Below, one piece after another: positions 33,983-44,913 of a stretch of 64,000 bases of DNA. Position 1 is the first letter of the stretch. Each line of letters begins with the position of its first letter. A program made the translations under genes and the position numbers. The notes under the pieces are model-generated. The model ran no database searches. It saw nothing but the letters and a program-made list of their open reading frames with translations, and was not told where the DNA came from. This DNA is from Dactylorhiza incarnata (lineage: Eukaryota; Streptophyta; Magnoliopsida; Asparagales; Orchidaceae). The stretch covers positions 1 through 64,000 of the forward strand of contig JAWHQI010000065.1 of NCBI GenBank assembly GCA_033032865.1. The letters are read 5' to 3'.

Positions 33983-34711
33983 AATTCTGAAAATAAAGTC
34001 AAAAAAGAATTAAAAATAATTGCTTTGACTTCTGATTATGATAATAAAACATAAAACTTTAAAACAGCAACAAAACAAATTATTTGCTTAAAAAATAAGT
34101 TATTTAAGCCTGATAAGTTTAAACAGACTTTTAAAGAAAAAAGAATTATGTCTGTTCAACAACATAAAAGAAAATTTTCAAATTTATATTTTGATGAAAT
34201 AAAAAGACCAACATATCTAAATATAAAACATTTGCTTTTACCTATTTTAAAACATTTATAATTAAATTAAACAGCAATTATATGATTCTGTTGAATTTTT
34301 TTTATTTTATTTTAAAAGCAATGTCAGATAGACTTCATTTTCTTACAAATTTTTGTCCTAAAATCATGTTGAGCATTCTACTGTAGTTGCATTGATCAGA
34401 AATGATCTTGGCACTGAGTGTGAGTCTCTTCTGATTAAAGGGGATTCTATAGAAAGAAGCTATCAGACTTTGTCTTTCTGATTATAAAAATTCTTAGAAT
34501 CTGTTAAACAGCTAGTAATTCACATATTTAAAATCCTATTTAAATCAAAATTTAGGAAATCAAAATTGCTTAGCTATAAAAGAAAAATAAACAATCTCTA
34601 ACCCTTAAGCAGATCAAAACTTTTTATGCTTAGGAATCCTAAACCAAATAGGGGGAGATTGTTAGAATCTAGTTAATTTGGATTAGGATCCCAACTCAAA
34701 TATGAGGAGAT
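33983..34711 (+). pseudogene. Interior remnant with integrase scrap and polypurine tract
   Basis: AT-rich remains of the gag coil region. At 34371-34437 the frame EHSTVVALIRNDLGTECESL matches the integrase of Copia 4 (STVVALIRSDHGTEFESLLM). The polypurine tract AGGGGGAGA is at about 34650. It is followed by TGTTAGAATC..., an extra LTR-like start, before the real 3' LTR at 34712. Confidence 0.75.
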
Positions 34712-36366
34712 TGTTGGAACCTTAGGTTTGATTTGAGTTAGGATCCACCTTTAGTATCTAAGTTTATATATCATAACTCAGATTGTATAACTAATTAAGA
34801 AAGAAGGCAGAAAAAGAAATATATTTATAGGCAGAAAAGAATAATATATATAAATAATATACTAAGAAATATATATATAAGAATAGGCTAATTAATATAA
34901 GAGAAAATAATATAAAAGAAAAATAATATAAGGAAAAATAATATAAGAGAAATTAATAAAGAAAATATAAGTGAAATAAAATATTTCATATAGTTCGACA
35001 TTTCGTCGAACGACTCTCGGCAAACGTCGAACGGCGCTCGGCGAACAGGTTTATATAAGCAGCGCTCGACAAATTACAGCATTACAGCTCCGCTCGACGA
35101 ATGGCGAACGCCGCTCGACGAATTCCAGCAGACTTTCAGAAACAGCAATTTTAATTATCTGGTCGACGAATGGAATGATGAGCTCGACGAAAGGGGAACT
35201 CAGGTCGACGAAATTTAGGCAGAATTATCCTTCTTATTTAATATGCTGTCAGATTTTATTTAAAGCAATATTTCTTTATTATATTTTATATATTGCTATA
35301 TATATTGTTGTTCTGACATTACAACTTGCAAGCATTTAATAATATAGCCGTTGGCAGAAGCATTAATTGCTATAGCCGTTGCAGCAAGCAAAAGAAGGAA
35401 AGAGGACAACAACTTTTATACAACAGCAGACTTTATACAGCAGAAGATATGCAGCAGATTATTATATATAGTAGAATATATTCTGCTCCCTCTAACAATA
35501 GATTATATATATAATATATTGCTGTACAGAAAAGATGAGATAGACAGAATATATTTTACACCTTCTGTACAGGAAAAAGAGAAGAAGAAGAAGAAGAGAA
35601 AAAGAAGAACAGGGGCAAAAACAGAGAACAACTTTATTACTTTATCTTGTTCTGTTTTTGCTAAACTCTTCTCTTGCAGATCATATACAACCTGAGACAT
35701 CAAACACTATCATTTGCTCAGGGATCCAAAACTACAAGAAGAAGAAGAACAAAGGAATTGGAATCAAGAGAAGGAGCCTCCACAAGCTGTCATCAAACTA
35801 CATCAGACAGGGGGAGCTCTTCAACATCTTCATCAAGATCCATTCAACTTCAAATCAGGATCTTCAAGAGTCTTCTCATACAGAGAAGAACATCAAACCT
35901 TTCTATTTTTCCATTTATTTATTTCCACCTCTTGTACAGGGTTATAACTCCCTTCAAAAGTTAACTCCCGGTGACAGGGCACCTCAGCAAAAACCTGCAT
36001 CTTGGTTAGAGCACCTTATCAACAGCTCACCTGGTGTGTGGACACCTTATCAAAATCACCTTGGTGTGAGGGCACCTTATCAACAACCTCCTAGTGGATT
36101 CCTACCAGTGGGTAGAAGAGTAGACGTACCCAGTTGAGGGGAACAACTATACATCTTGTGTCATCTGGATTGCTTGATTCTTGTTTGTTTTTGTTTTATT
36201 TCCTGTGCTGTGTTTATTTATATGCACTCTAACTATTTGATTTTATTACTCATATAGAAATCAGTAAACAGCACACTATATATATATATACATACATGTC
36301 ATTTATTCTGAAAGAAAAACTTAAACAAGAGTTTTAACATATAAGAAGAGCTAACCTCCACTTTCA
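34712..36366 (+). repeat. 3' LTR of the derivative
   Basis: 1,655 bp; word cluster at about 34995-35215 as in the 5' LTR. The few differences from the 5' LTR point to a fairly recent insertion. Confidence 0.93.
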
Positions 36367-37570
36367 TACAAGATTAGCTTAATAATACACTCACCCACAC
36401 CCCGTTGTTCCGAGTATATTAGTCGGTTTGGTCTTACGAGCGGTAGGCTCGATGGTTGTAGCAGCAGACTAATTAGTCTGGTGAGCTTATGACTCAGAAA
36501 TGTTTGTTGGTGCGGACGGGTTGGTCCGGCGAGCCGGTGGCTCAGAAGGATATGGTGACGGGCGGTTAGCCCGGGGAGCTTATGGCTCGGAGATAGATGG
36601 TAAACATATTTGCATGTGCATAAAGGTGGTGGGTCTCCGGTATTGGACGGTCGTTCACACCGACGTCAATACGTTGACTCGGCAAGTGTGAAATTTACAC
36701 TTAGCCACGAAAGTCTGGCGGTCCAGCCAGTAAGAGTACGCAGATGCTCCGCGGTTTTGCGTCGTGGCGTATGATAGGTCTAGGTTATGTAGTGTGAATG
36801 CATTTCAACCCCTACCCCTATCGTATAAATTGGTTATGAGACTTTTTATACGATATGCCCTGCTAAACGACCCCTTCGTCTATAGGTTTGTATGGGCATT
36901 CCTATAAATTAATGGTTACATTTCTATCGTGTACTTATCTTTACCTATTGTTCTTTACTTGCTTTTTACCATGCTTTATATTTCTGCTTCAATTATCTAT
37001 ATACACATGTGTAGTTGTAGACATTTCCTATAGACAAGATCCGCCATCATCTGCTTTGTTTTATACCCCTTGCTGTCCTCCACTTCATCCTCCCGCACGG
37101 TGCCTAGGAGCCATTGGGGGTGGGGTGGGGAACATAAGGCTTAGTCTTTTTGACTAACGGTCGGTGGACCATATCATTTTAGGGGATCGAAGAGACGCAT
37201 CAGCACTATAGGCCGGTGCGGACGAGGCGGGCTAATCTAGTACAGGAGCACCAGTTCTAGGATTAGTGAGTGATTAGTAGTTAGCTTCCGCGAGTGATCT
37301 TGTAGTGAGGATATGATGTGCCGGGCATGCGCCCTTTTATTTTTGTAATCTTTTATTTCAGTTATATCATGTGGACATTTATATATATATAGCTTGTGAT
37401 TTGTGGACTTGAACTTCTATTGTTCGTTTATACTTTTCTTCTTCTGTGATCGATATGGCCGGCAGGATCGACGCTTTTTAGTGGCGACCTTGCCGTGTGT
37501 TGGTGCCACCGCAAAGTGGCGGTTCTGGGCATAAGACCCGATTTTGAAAGGAAAAAAATGGGGTCTTACA

Positions 37571-37902
37571 AACTGGTATCAGAGGCAAACCTCGATCCGA
37601 AGAAAAGAAGTCCACAAACCCTGGGCCACCCGACGCGAGTTTATTTTGAGGACAAACTAAGCAGCGGAAGCAATGGTGTGCCCATATGGGGAAATCACTT
37701 GAAAAGTCCACTTTTGACTGAATCTTTTTAGCCAAATCTCTTTACGAGTGTCAAGTTTTCTTTTGTAGCCTGCGGCGAACCCTACCCCCAGCAGGGAATA
37801 CCTCCGGCGACAAAGATCTCTTTAGATAGTCCTTTAGTCAACGAGTTATATTTAAACTCCACTAGGACACATGACTAACCATGACAATTTATACCATGCC
37901 AT
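37571..37902 (+). other. Backbone copy II leader, first part
   Basis: Primer site TGGTATCAGAGG at 37574-37585, then leader matching 20514-20845. It is interrupted by Copia 3 at the target GCCAT (37898-37902). Confidence 0.8.
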
Positions 37903-38577
37903 TGTAAAGAAAATAGGGTGTGCCGAGACGAGAAATTCGAAAGAAAACAAAACACAAAAAAATCACAGAAGGCACACAGATGCACAGAGGTTCACCCCAA
38001 TCCAGGCTAAGTCCCCTCTCCCCTTCCTCTTCTCTTTGTTCTATTCACCAAGACGGATTACAGCTTACAAGGTTACAAGGATCAAAACCGATCCTACCTC
38101 ACTTAACCCTCTTTAGACAAGAACAGAGGAACCGCCGCCAAGAAAGCACTGTTCCGCTCCTTTCTTGCTTAACGACCTTAACCCTAAACCAGGGTTATGC
38201 ACCCTTTAAATAGGGGGCCAAACCGGGCTCAGACCAAACATCCGCTGAGACGGTTCAATAACATCCGCTGAGACGGAACCTGCTGAGACAGCATGTACAC
38301 CAGGCGTCGAGCGTCGAACGCAGGCGTCGAGCATCGAACGCAGGCGTCGAGCGTCGAGCGTCGAACGCAGGCGTCGAGCGTCGAACGCAGGCGTCGAGCG
38401 CAGGAGTCGAGCGCGGGCGTCGAGCGTCGAACGCAGGCTTCTTCTGTTCGACGAGCCGCTGAGGCGGGAGTAATCAAGGACCCGTTCGTCGAATGCAGGC
38501 GGAGTTCGACGAACTCTTCTCCATTCGACGAACGCCGTTCGATGAACACTGGCCAGAAGTGTTCCCCAACTCCAACA
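37903..38577 (-). repeat. Copia 3 3' LTR
   Basis: 675 bp. It is longer than the 5' LTR (628 bp), mainly because the CAGGCGTCGAGCGTCGAACG tandem at about 38308-38435 has more copies. CCGCTGAGACGG words occur at 38248 and 38268. Confidence 0.9.
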
Positions 38578-38590
38578 TTCTCCCACTTGG
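38578..38590 (-). other. Copia 3 polypurine tract
   Basis: Minus strand CCAAGTGGGAGAA directly before the LTR start TGTTGGAG. Confidence 0.7.
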
Positions 38591-38656
38591 TGAACATCTT
38601 CCTCCGACGATAGCTGCTGCTCCAACCTTCCTCTTCAACCCTACGGCCGTTGCACA

Positions 38657-39251
38657 CTATTGAAATTTGGCAACAGGAACCGCCTTGGTAAGAAAATCAG
38701 AGCTGTTCTTCATCGTGTCCACTTTCTCCAGTTGAACTACCTTCTTCTCCACCCACTCCCGGATGAAATGATACTGGATGTCAATGTGTTTGGTTCGTGC
38801 GTGGAAGGCTGGATTCTTGGCTAGCTGAATAGCCCCTTGGCTGTCACACTACAGCTTCACTAGCCCCTGCTCAAACCCGAGCTCCAAACATACCCTCCGC
38901 ATCCATATGGCCTCCTTGCTCGCATGAGTAAGAGCCATGTACTCTGCCTCCGTCGATGAGAGTGCCACCACGCATTGCCTCCGACTCATCCAACTGATTG
39001 CACCTCCAAACAGTGTGAACACGTACCCACTGATGGATCTCCTGCTATCCAGATCACCTCCCCAATCCGAGTCCACGTGCCCAACCACGTCCAAGACTCC
39101 TCCTTCACCCGCCCCTTCAAAACAGGTGTAATTCGAAGTGCCTCGGAGATACCTGAACACACGCTTCACAGCGTTCCAGTGTTCCTTTCCTGGTGTAGCC
39201 ATATACCGGCTAAACACTCCCACTGCTTGAGCAATGTCAGGGCGAGTGCAG
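38657..39251 (-). pseudogene. pol: Copia 3 RNase H (after the insert)
   Basis: Continues RT across the hAT-like insert: YCTRPDIAQAVGVFSRYM, KRVFRYLRGTSNY, then RNase H with HVDSDWGGDLDSRRSISGYV, ALSSTEAEYMALTHASKEA and MRRVCLELGF. A single in-frame TAG near 38851 follows LVKL; then CDSQGAIQLAKNPAFHARTK, HIDIQYHFIREWVE and DFLTKAVPVAKFQ to a stop at 38657. Apart from the TAG and the insert the domain is complete. Confidence 0.88.
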
Positions 39252-40172
39252 TATGGGTGAGCATAAGAAACCGCAAACCGCAAAAACCGCCCACACCGCA
39301 CAAACCGCACCGATTTTTAAACCGCACCGCGTAGTTTTGGTGCGGTGCGGTTTTGAATTTTTACAAACCGAGCGCGGTTCGGTGCGGTGCGGTTTTCAGA
39401 TCTTGAAAACCGCAAAAACTGCAAAAACCGCACCGACTAATTGCATATTTTCAATTTTCATGAACATGTGATATATCACATACATCTAAATAAAAATATA
39501 ACTTATAAATTATTAAGTAATAATAGTAATTAACTATTTATATTAGTGGATATGGTTGCTTTCTTACTTTAATTTAATTGTTATCTATCGATTTATTGAT
39601 GAATTTATTGATTTGCAAACTTTTGTTAAATGCAAATAGTATCATAATGATTCATCTAATTGTAAATGTGTATTCACAACTATCTCTTAATATTTCAATG
39701 TTGGAAGGATAAATAAAGCTACAATTATGTTAGTGTTGTGCATATCAAAGACTTAAAACTATTCGGATTCATTATATTTTCATTTGATGTGTTATTTCAT
39801 CTGCAACTAAAGCAGTCAAATCATGAGTATTGTAGTATCTGAAGATCTATTTTTAGTTTGTGGTTGATTTTGTAGTATTTGTATTTTAAAAATATGTATT
39901 ACATATTTTTTCATGATAATATAACTAGTGTAGCTATATTTTTGCCCAAATTTTATATCTTATTTCATCTCACATTATCTTCTTGGTATTTATGTATATT
40001 GCATGCTAAAAACCGCACCGAAACCGCAACCGCACCGCAAACGCACAGCACCAAACCGAAACCGCACCGCGTAATTTCGGTGCGGTGCGATTTTGCTCAG
40101 GACAAAACCGCGCCCTTGCGGTGCGGCTGCGGTTTGGGCCAAAACCGCACCAAATCGCACCGCGCGCACCCC
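39252..40172. mobile_element. Non-autonomous hAT-like insert in Copia 3 RT
   Basis: About 920 bp splitting the frame between MYAMV and CTRPDIAQ. Both ends are packed with AACCGCACCGC/GCGGTGCGGTTT words in inverted arrangement and start GGGTGAGC / GGGTGCGC. The middle (39440-40005) is AT-rich with no coding region. This architecture is common in non-autonomous hAT elements. A clean 8-bp duplication is not visible, so the exact edges and superfamily are tentative. Confidence 0.65.
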
Positions 40173-41059
40173 ACCATGGCGTACATCAAGCTTCCCACAG
40201 CACTAGCATAAGGGACCTTTGCCATGTCCTCGACCTCATCATGTGTCTTCGGGCTCAACTCTGCAGATAACTTGCACCCAACTGGCATTGGTGCTCCCAC
40301 TGGCTTGCAGTCCGTCATATTGAACTTCTTCAACATCTCCTCGACGTACCTCTGCTGCCCCAACCAAAGCTTCTTCTTGCTTCGATCCCTGGAAATCTGC
40401 ATTCCCAAGATGACACTTGCTGGCCCCAAATCCTTCATCTCGAATTTGGCTGAGAGCAGCTTCTTCACTTGTTGGATCATCATGACACTATTGCCCACCA
40501 GTAGCATATCATCTACATAAAGTGTCAGGAAGATGAACTGCTCTCCCTTTCTCTGGATGTACACACAGTGGTCTGAATTTGATCTTTCAAAACCTAACTC
40601 GAGCATGTAGGTGTCGAATTTCTGGTACCACATCCTCGGAGATTGTTTTAGTCCATACAGGGACTTCTTCAGCCTGCAAACCTGATCCTCCTTGCCCTTG
40701 GCTTTGAATCCTTTCGGCTGCTTCATGTATATCTCCTCCTCCAGATCACCGTGAAGAAACGCCGTCTTCACATCCATCTGCTCGAACTCTAAGTGATGCG
40801 CTGCCGCAATAGAGAGTACCTGTCTGATCGACGTCATCTTGGCTACCGGTGAGAAGATCTCATAATAATCAACACCTTCGACCTGGGAGAATCCTTTTGC
40901 AACCAACCTTGCCTTGTATTTCTCCACAGTACCATCACCCTTCACCTTCTGCTTGAAAACCCATTTACTTCCAATGGCCTTCCTCCCCTTTGGAAGCTTA
41001 CACAGACGCCAAGTTTGATTCTTCCTCAGAGACTCCATTTCATCCACCATGGCTAGCAC
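40173..41059 (-). pseudogene. pol: Copia 3 reverse transcriptase
   Basis: Nearly complete RVT_2 domain. MVDEMESLRKNQTWRLCKLP, GSKWVFKQKVKGDGTVEKYK, FSPVAKMTSIRQVLSIAAAH, MDVKTAFLHGDLEEEIYMKQ, LYGLKQSPRMWYQKFD, the catalytic YVDD in FLTLYVDDMLLVGN, MKDLGPASVILGMQI and YASAVGSLMYAMV. The hAT-like insert follows. A stop separates it from the linker at about 41060-41068. Confidence 0.9.
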
Positions 41060-41068
41060 CCACTGATT

Positions 41069-41476
41069 TCAATCAGCCCTTGATCTAGCATCACTGGCAG
41101 AGGTTGGATCTTCACCAAGCATACTCAGGCAACATTGTGCAGCCACTGCACATTGGGGATATCTCACTGGTGCCCATCTTTCCCTTGTCGATCTCCTCAG
41201 AAGTGGAATTTCCTCAGCTTCATCTTCTGACTCATCAGCACTTATCACCACCTCCAAATCATCTGATTCAGAATCAGATTCAACCCCAACAATGGTAGCT
41301 CCTTTCTCAAAACTTCCTTCCACCACCACTGTCTCTTTCTCTGCTTCTTTCGCCTTCTCAGCTTGTGTGACTGCCCGTGGACTAGTTTCATGAAACACCA
41401 CATCCTTACTGAATGTTACAGTCCTGGTCACAGGGTTCCAAAGCTTGTACCCTTTTATGCAATCTTTGTAACCCAC
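41069..41476 (-). pseudogene. pol: Copia 3 integrase C-terminus and linker
   Basis: GYKDCIKGYKLWNPVTRTV and FSKDVVFHE, then an acidic linker ending ERWAPVRYPQCA. One stop at about 41480 separates it from the main frame. Confidence 0.82.
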
Positions 41477-41482
41477 AAAGAT

Positions 41483-43066
41483 TCACTTCTTAGATTTAAC
41501 ATCAAGCTTCCCCCTCTTCTCCTTTGGAATGTGAACATATGCATCACACCCAAACACACGAGCATAGGCCAAATTTGGCTTTCTCTTGAAGATGGCTTCA
41601 AAGGGTGTACATCCCTCCACAACAGATGTAAGTGACCTGTTCTTCAGGTAGTTTGCAGTCGCCACTGCTACAGCCCAAAACTCCTTCCCCAAACCTGCCC
41701 AACTGAGCATGCACCTGGCCTTCTCCATCAAGGTCCTGTTCAGCCTCTCCGACACTCCATTCTGCTCTGGAGTGTACGGTGTGGTCTTCTGCCGTACAAT
41801 CCCCTGCTCAGTACAGTACCTCTCAAAAGCATCAGAGCAGTACTCCCCTCCATTATCAGAACGGAGGACCTTCACCTTTCTCTCCAACTGGTTCTCCACC
41901 AGGTTCTTAAATTCCTTAAACCTGTCCAGAATCTCTGACTTGGACCTGAGAAAATAGATCCAGGAATAACGTGAGAGGTCATCAGTAAAGGACACATAGT
42001 ACCTTGCGCCGCCTAGAGATGGAGCTAGAGTTGGCCCAAATACATCACTGTGTATCAACTCCAGCACTTCAGTTTCCCTCGTGCCCATCCCACGAAAGCT
42101 TACTCTGGTCTGTTTGCCAAGCAGGCAATGTTCATAGAACCCAAGGCTTGTGGAGCACTCTGGCACTCCTTCCACCATCTGACCAGATGCCATGGCCGAC
42201 ATCCCCTTCTCACTGATATGCCCAAGCCGATGATGCCACAGCCTGGACACCTCCTCCTGGTCAACCTCCTGGCTCTCAGAGATAAGATCCCCACTTGGAA
42301 CCATTGTATCAGCAAGCAGAGTATACAGTGTTCCATGTCTCACTCCCTGGCAATCACCATTGCCCCTTGTCATCTTACAAGATTGCTTGTCACAGCTGAA
42401 GTGCACTCCTGCATCCGCCATGGAACCCACCGAGATTAGATTCCTACTCATCCCTGGAATGTGCATCACATTGGGAAGAGACCTTGTGATCCCATTAGAC
42501 AACTTCAACATCACCTTGCCACGCCCAATAATCTGCACAACAGAATCATCACCCAGCATGACATCTCCACCATCAAACCTCTCATACTCACAGAACCAGT
42601 GCCTATGAGGGGTCATGTGGTATGATGCTCCTGTGTCTACATACCACATATCCGAATCTCTCTGAGCAACGCACGCGGCAGTGATGTACATGTCACCACC
42701 GTCGCCCTCCTTCTTCGTACCAGAAGTTGTCGGTGTCTCGTTGTTCTGAACGGCCTTGTTCGGACATTGAGACTTCACATGACCAGTCTCATTGCACTTC
42801 CAGCACCGAACGGGCTTCTTACCCTTCTCCCTCTCCTGGCTCTTGGATCTACCTCGAGGATTATCTCGATATCCACCATGCTTTCTCTCCCTTCGTTGAG
42901 GACGGGATCTAGATACACTAAAAGCACCTTTGCTCGTCGCCTCAGAACCTCCTCTCCTGGTCTCCTCAGATAAAAGAGCTGCACATACAGTATCATATGA
43001 CAGTTCCTTGTCTCCACTCCCCCAATCATGACAATCAGATTGTACCATGAATCTGGCAGCGAGCAC
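41483..43066 (-). pseudogene. pol: Copia 3 gag C-terminus, protease and integrase
   Basis: 527-codon open frame. ELSYDTVCAALLSEETRR (gag end); zinc knuckle CWKCNETGHVKSQC (CCHC) at about residue 88; protease MWYVDTGASYHMTPH; MHIPGMSRNLISVGSM. Integrase: LWHHRLGHISEKG, but the zinc pair reads FYEHCLLGK, so the first Cys has become Tyr. The DDE core is ELIHSDVFGP, SFTDDLSRYSWIYF and PYTPEQNGVSERLNRTLME. FGCDAYVHIPKEKRGKLD closes it at a stop. Intact over a long stretch, but the lost Cys should harm the integrase zinc fold. Confidence 0.92.
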
Positions 43067-43575
43067 AACAAGGTGATGGCTCTATCCTCATCCGAGATCT
43101 TCTCACCAATAGAGATTAACCGACTCACAATGGTATTGAATTGAGTCAAGTACTCTGAAAATGATTTGCCCTCATGCATCCGAAGTTTATACCACTTCTT
43201 CCTCAATAGCAATTTGTTTACCAGGGACTTGCTCTGGTAAAGGGATTCCAACTTACGCCACAGACTTCGTGCTGAAGTCTCCTACATGACGTTAGTCAAG
43301 ATTGAATCTGCTAGGAATAACCGGATCAGGCCCTTGGCCTTCCGATCGGTTTTCGTCCAGGCTGCAACCTCGGCTGCAACATCTGCAGTCGCCTCTGCAG
43401 ATTTTCCCTTCGATGCACTTGCATCCTTCTCTGCAACCTTAGGAACGGGAGGATCATCTTCGATCGCAGACCATAGATCTCGATCAATCAACATATCTTC
43501 CATCTTCATCTTCCATAGATCGAATCGACTTCCGTCAAACTTCTCGATCTCGATTTGCACACCGCCAGAACCCAT
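43036..43575 (-). pseudogene. gag: Copia 3 gag
   Basis: Start ATG at 43575 (MGSGGVQIEIEKFDGSRFDL), then WKMKMEDMLIDRDLWSAIED. A TAG ends the first piece at 43282, and the next piece reads LWRKLESLYQSKSLVNKLLL and LRMHEGKSFSEYLTQFNTIV (UBN2). A frameshift near 43040 joins it to the frame at 43066. Tnt1/Tork-type gag of usual length. Confidence 0.88.
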
Positions 43576-43596
43576 TTCCAGGATCAAGAACCTAGC

Positions 43597-43608
43597 TCTG
43601 ATACTAAA
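43597..43608 (-). other. Copia 3 primer binding site
   Basis: Minus strand TTTAGTATCAGAGC after the 5' LTR, resembling the tRNA-Met primer site TGGTATCAGAGC with one substitution. Confidence 0.75.
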
Positions 43609-44236
43609 TGTAAAGAAAATAGGGTGTGCCGAGATGAGAAATTCGAAAGAAAAGAAAACACAGAAAAATCACAGAAGACACACAAATGTACAGAGGTTCA
43701 CCCCATTCCAGGCTACGTCCCCTCTCCCCTTCCTCTTCTCTTTGTTCTATTCACTAAGACGGATTACAACTTACAAGGTTACAAGGATCAAAACCGATCC
43801 AACCTCACTTAACCCTCTTCAGACAAGAACAGAGGAACCGCCGCCAAGAAAGCACTGTTCCGCTCCTTTCTTGCTTAACGACCTTAACCCTACACCAGGG
43901 TTATGCACCCTTTAAATAGGGCGCCAAACCGGGCTCAGACCAAACATCCGCTGAGATGGTTCAATAACATCCGCTGAGACGGAACCTGCTGAGACAGCAT
44001 GTACACCAGGCATCGAGCGTCGAACGCAGGCGTTGAGCGCAGGCGTCGAGCGTCGAACGCAGGCGTTGAGCGCAGGCGTCGAGCGTCGAACGCAGGCTTC
44101 TCCCGTTCGACGAGCCGCTGAGACGGGAGTAATCAAGGACCCGTTCGTCGAACGCAGGCGGAGTTCGACGAACTCTTCTCCGTTCGTCGAACGCCGTTCG
44201 ACGAACACTAACCAGAAGTGTTCCCCAATTCCAACA
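43609..44236 (-). repeat. Copia 3 5' LTR
   Basis: 628 bp, near-identical to 37903-38577 outside the shorter word array (about 44005-44215). Confidence 0.9.
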
Positions 44237-44241
44237 GCCAT

Positions 44242-44913
44242 AGCCTAAAATAGACTGTAGGTATAAATTTGATTAAGGCACGAGGATACCCCAAAGAGGC
44301 TAGAGAAAGAGAGATTGACACATAAGAAGAATGGTAGAGGACTCATAGACTCAACCCTCTTATCGGTGATATTATTACATTGAGACAACCACCATGACAA
44401 ACACAGAGGGTCGGATAAGAATTCGAGTTCAGAAGAGACCCGTTTGGGATTGGGTCACATGTTGACCCTAATAAAGTTGTCGTAGAGGGTACCTTGAAGA
44501 GTCTAAAGTATGGAGTACACCAAAAAGTCTCAAGATAGAACCCCAAGTCTAAGGTTGTGTGCCCTGAGGATCGTTTACATACTTAGGACGAATATAACAT
44601 GGAGATATCAAAGATACTTAACCCAAAATAGATAGTGGCTTATCTTTTGTTTATTGAGGCTTACCTTTTGTTTATTGGGCAAATTAGTTACTGACTTGGG
44701 TTTCCTTTGGATCTAATTTAGAAGGTGTTGCGTCGTGAACGTGGTGATTTTGAAGTCGATCTTATTCGATGTTACTCAGGCAAGATGAGATGGTGTAACA
44801 GTACGTTCAGAATAAGGATCCGTAGTATTACCAGGACAATGGATAGACATCATTGATCGCACAACAACTTGACCTTAGTTGAATCATTGGAAATGTAAAG
44901 TCGCCAGGATTAA
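44242..44913 (+). other. Backbone copy II leader, second part
   Basis: Continues the leader after Copia 3; matches 20842-21516. No coding region. Confidence 0.8.

Larger units (their letters stand above)
31592..36366 (+). mobile_element. Sirevirus-like Copia deletion derivative
   Basis: 4,775 bp flanked by TACAA (31587-31591, 36367-36371). LTRs 31592-33245 and 34712-36366 start TGTTGGAACC and end CCTCCACTTTCA. The 1.47-kb interior keeps a primer site, a gag 5' part, a scrap of integrase and a polypurine tract, so it moved non-autonomously. The gag text and LTR ends match the lineage of Copia 4. Inserted in LTR A2. Confidence 0.93.
28073..37570 (+). repeat. LTR A2 (shared central LTR)
   Basis: Starts TGTAACATCCCCC and ends GGGGTCTTACA. 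Without the nested element (31592-36371) it is about 4.72 kb. It is preceded by a polypurine region and followed by a tRNA-Met primer site, so it is at once the 3' LTR of copy I and the 5' LTR of copy II. Aligns closely with A1 and A3. Confidence 0.88.
37903..44236 (-). mobile_element. Copia element 3 (Tnt1/Tork-like), minus strand
   Basis: 6,334 bp flanked by GCCAT (37898-37902, 44237-44241). LTRs 37903-38577 (3') and 43609-44236 (5'). Minus-strand order gag, protease, integrase, RT, RNase H. The pol text (PNVMHIPGMSRNLISV, KARLVAKGFSQVEGVDY) resembles the Tnt1/Tork lineage. Interrupted by a hAT-like insert at about 39252-40172 and by a few stops, otherwise well preserved. Confidence 0.93.

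Noticed and set aside
38206..38657. Open frames of 106-142 codons in the Copia 3 LTR
   Set aside because: Created by the GTCGAGCGTCGAACG tandem repeat; position is inside an LTR.
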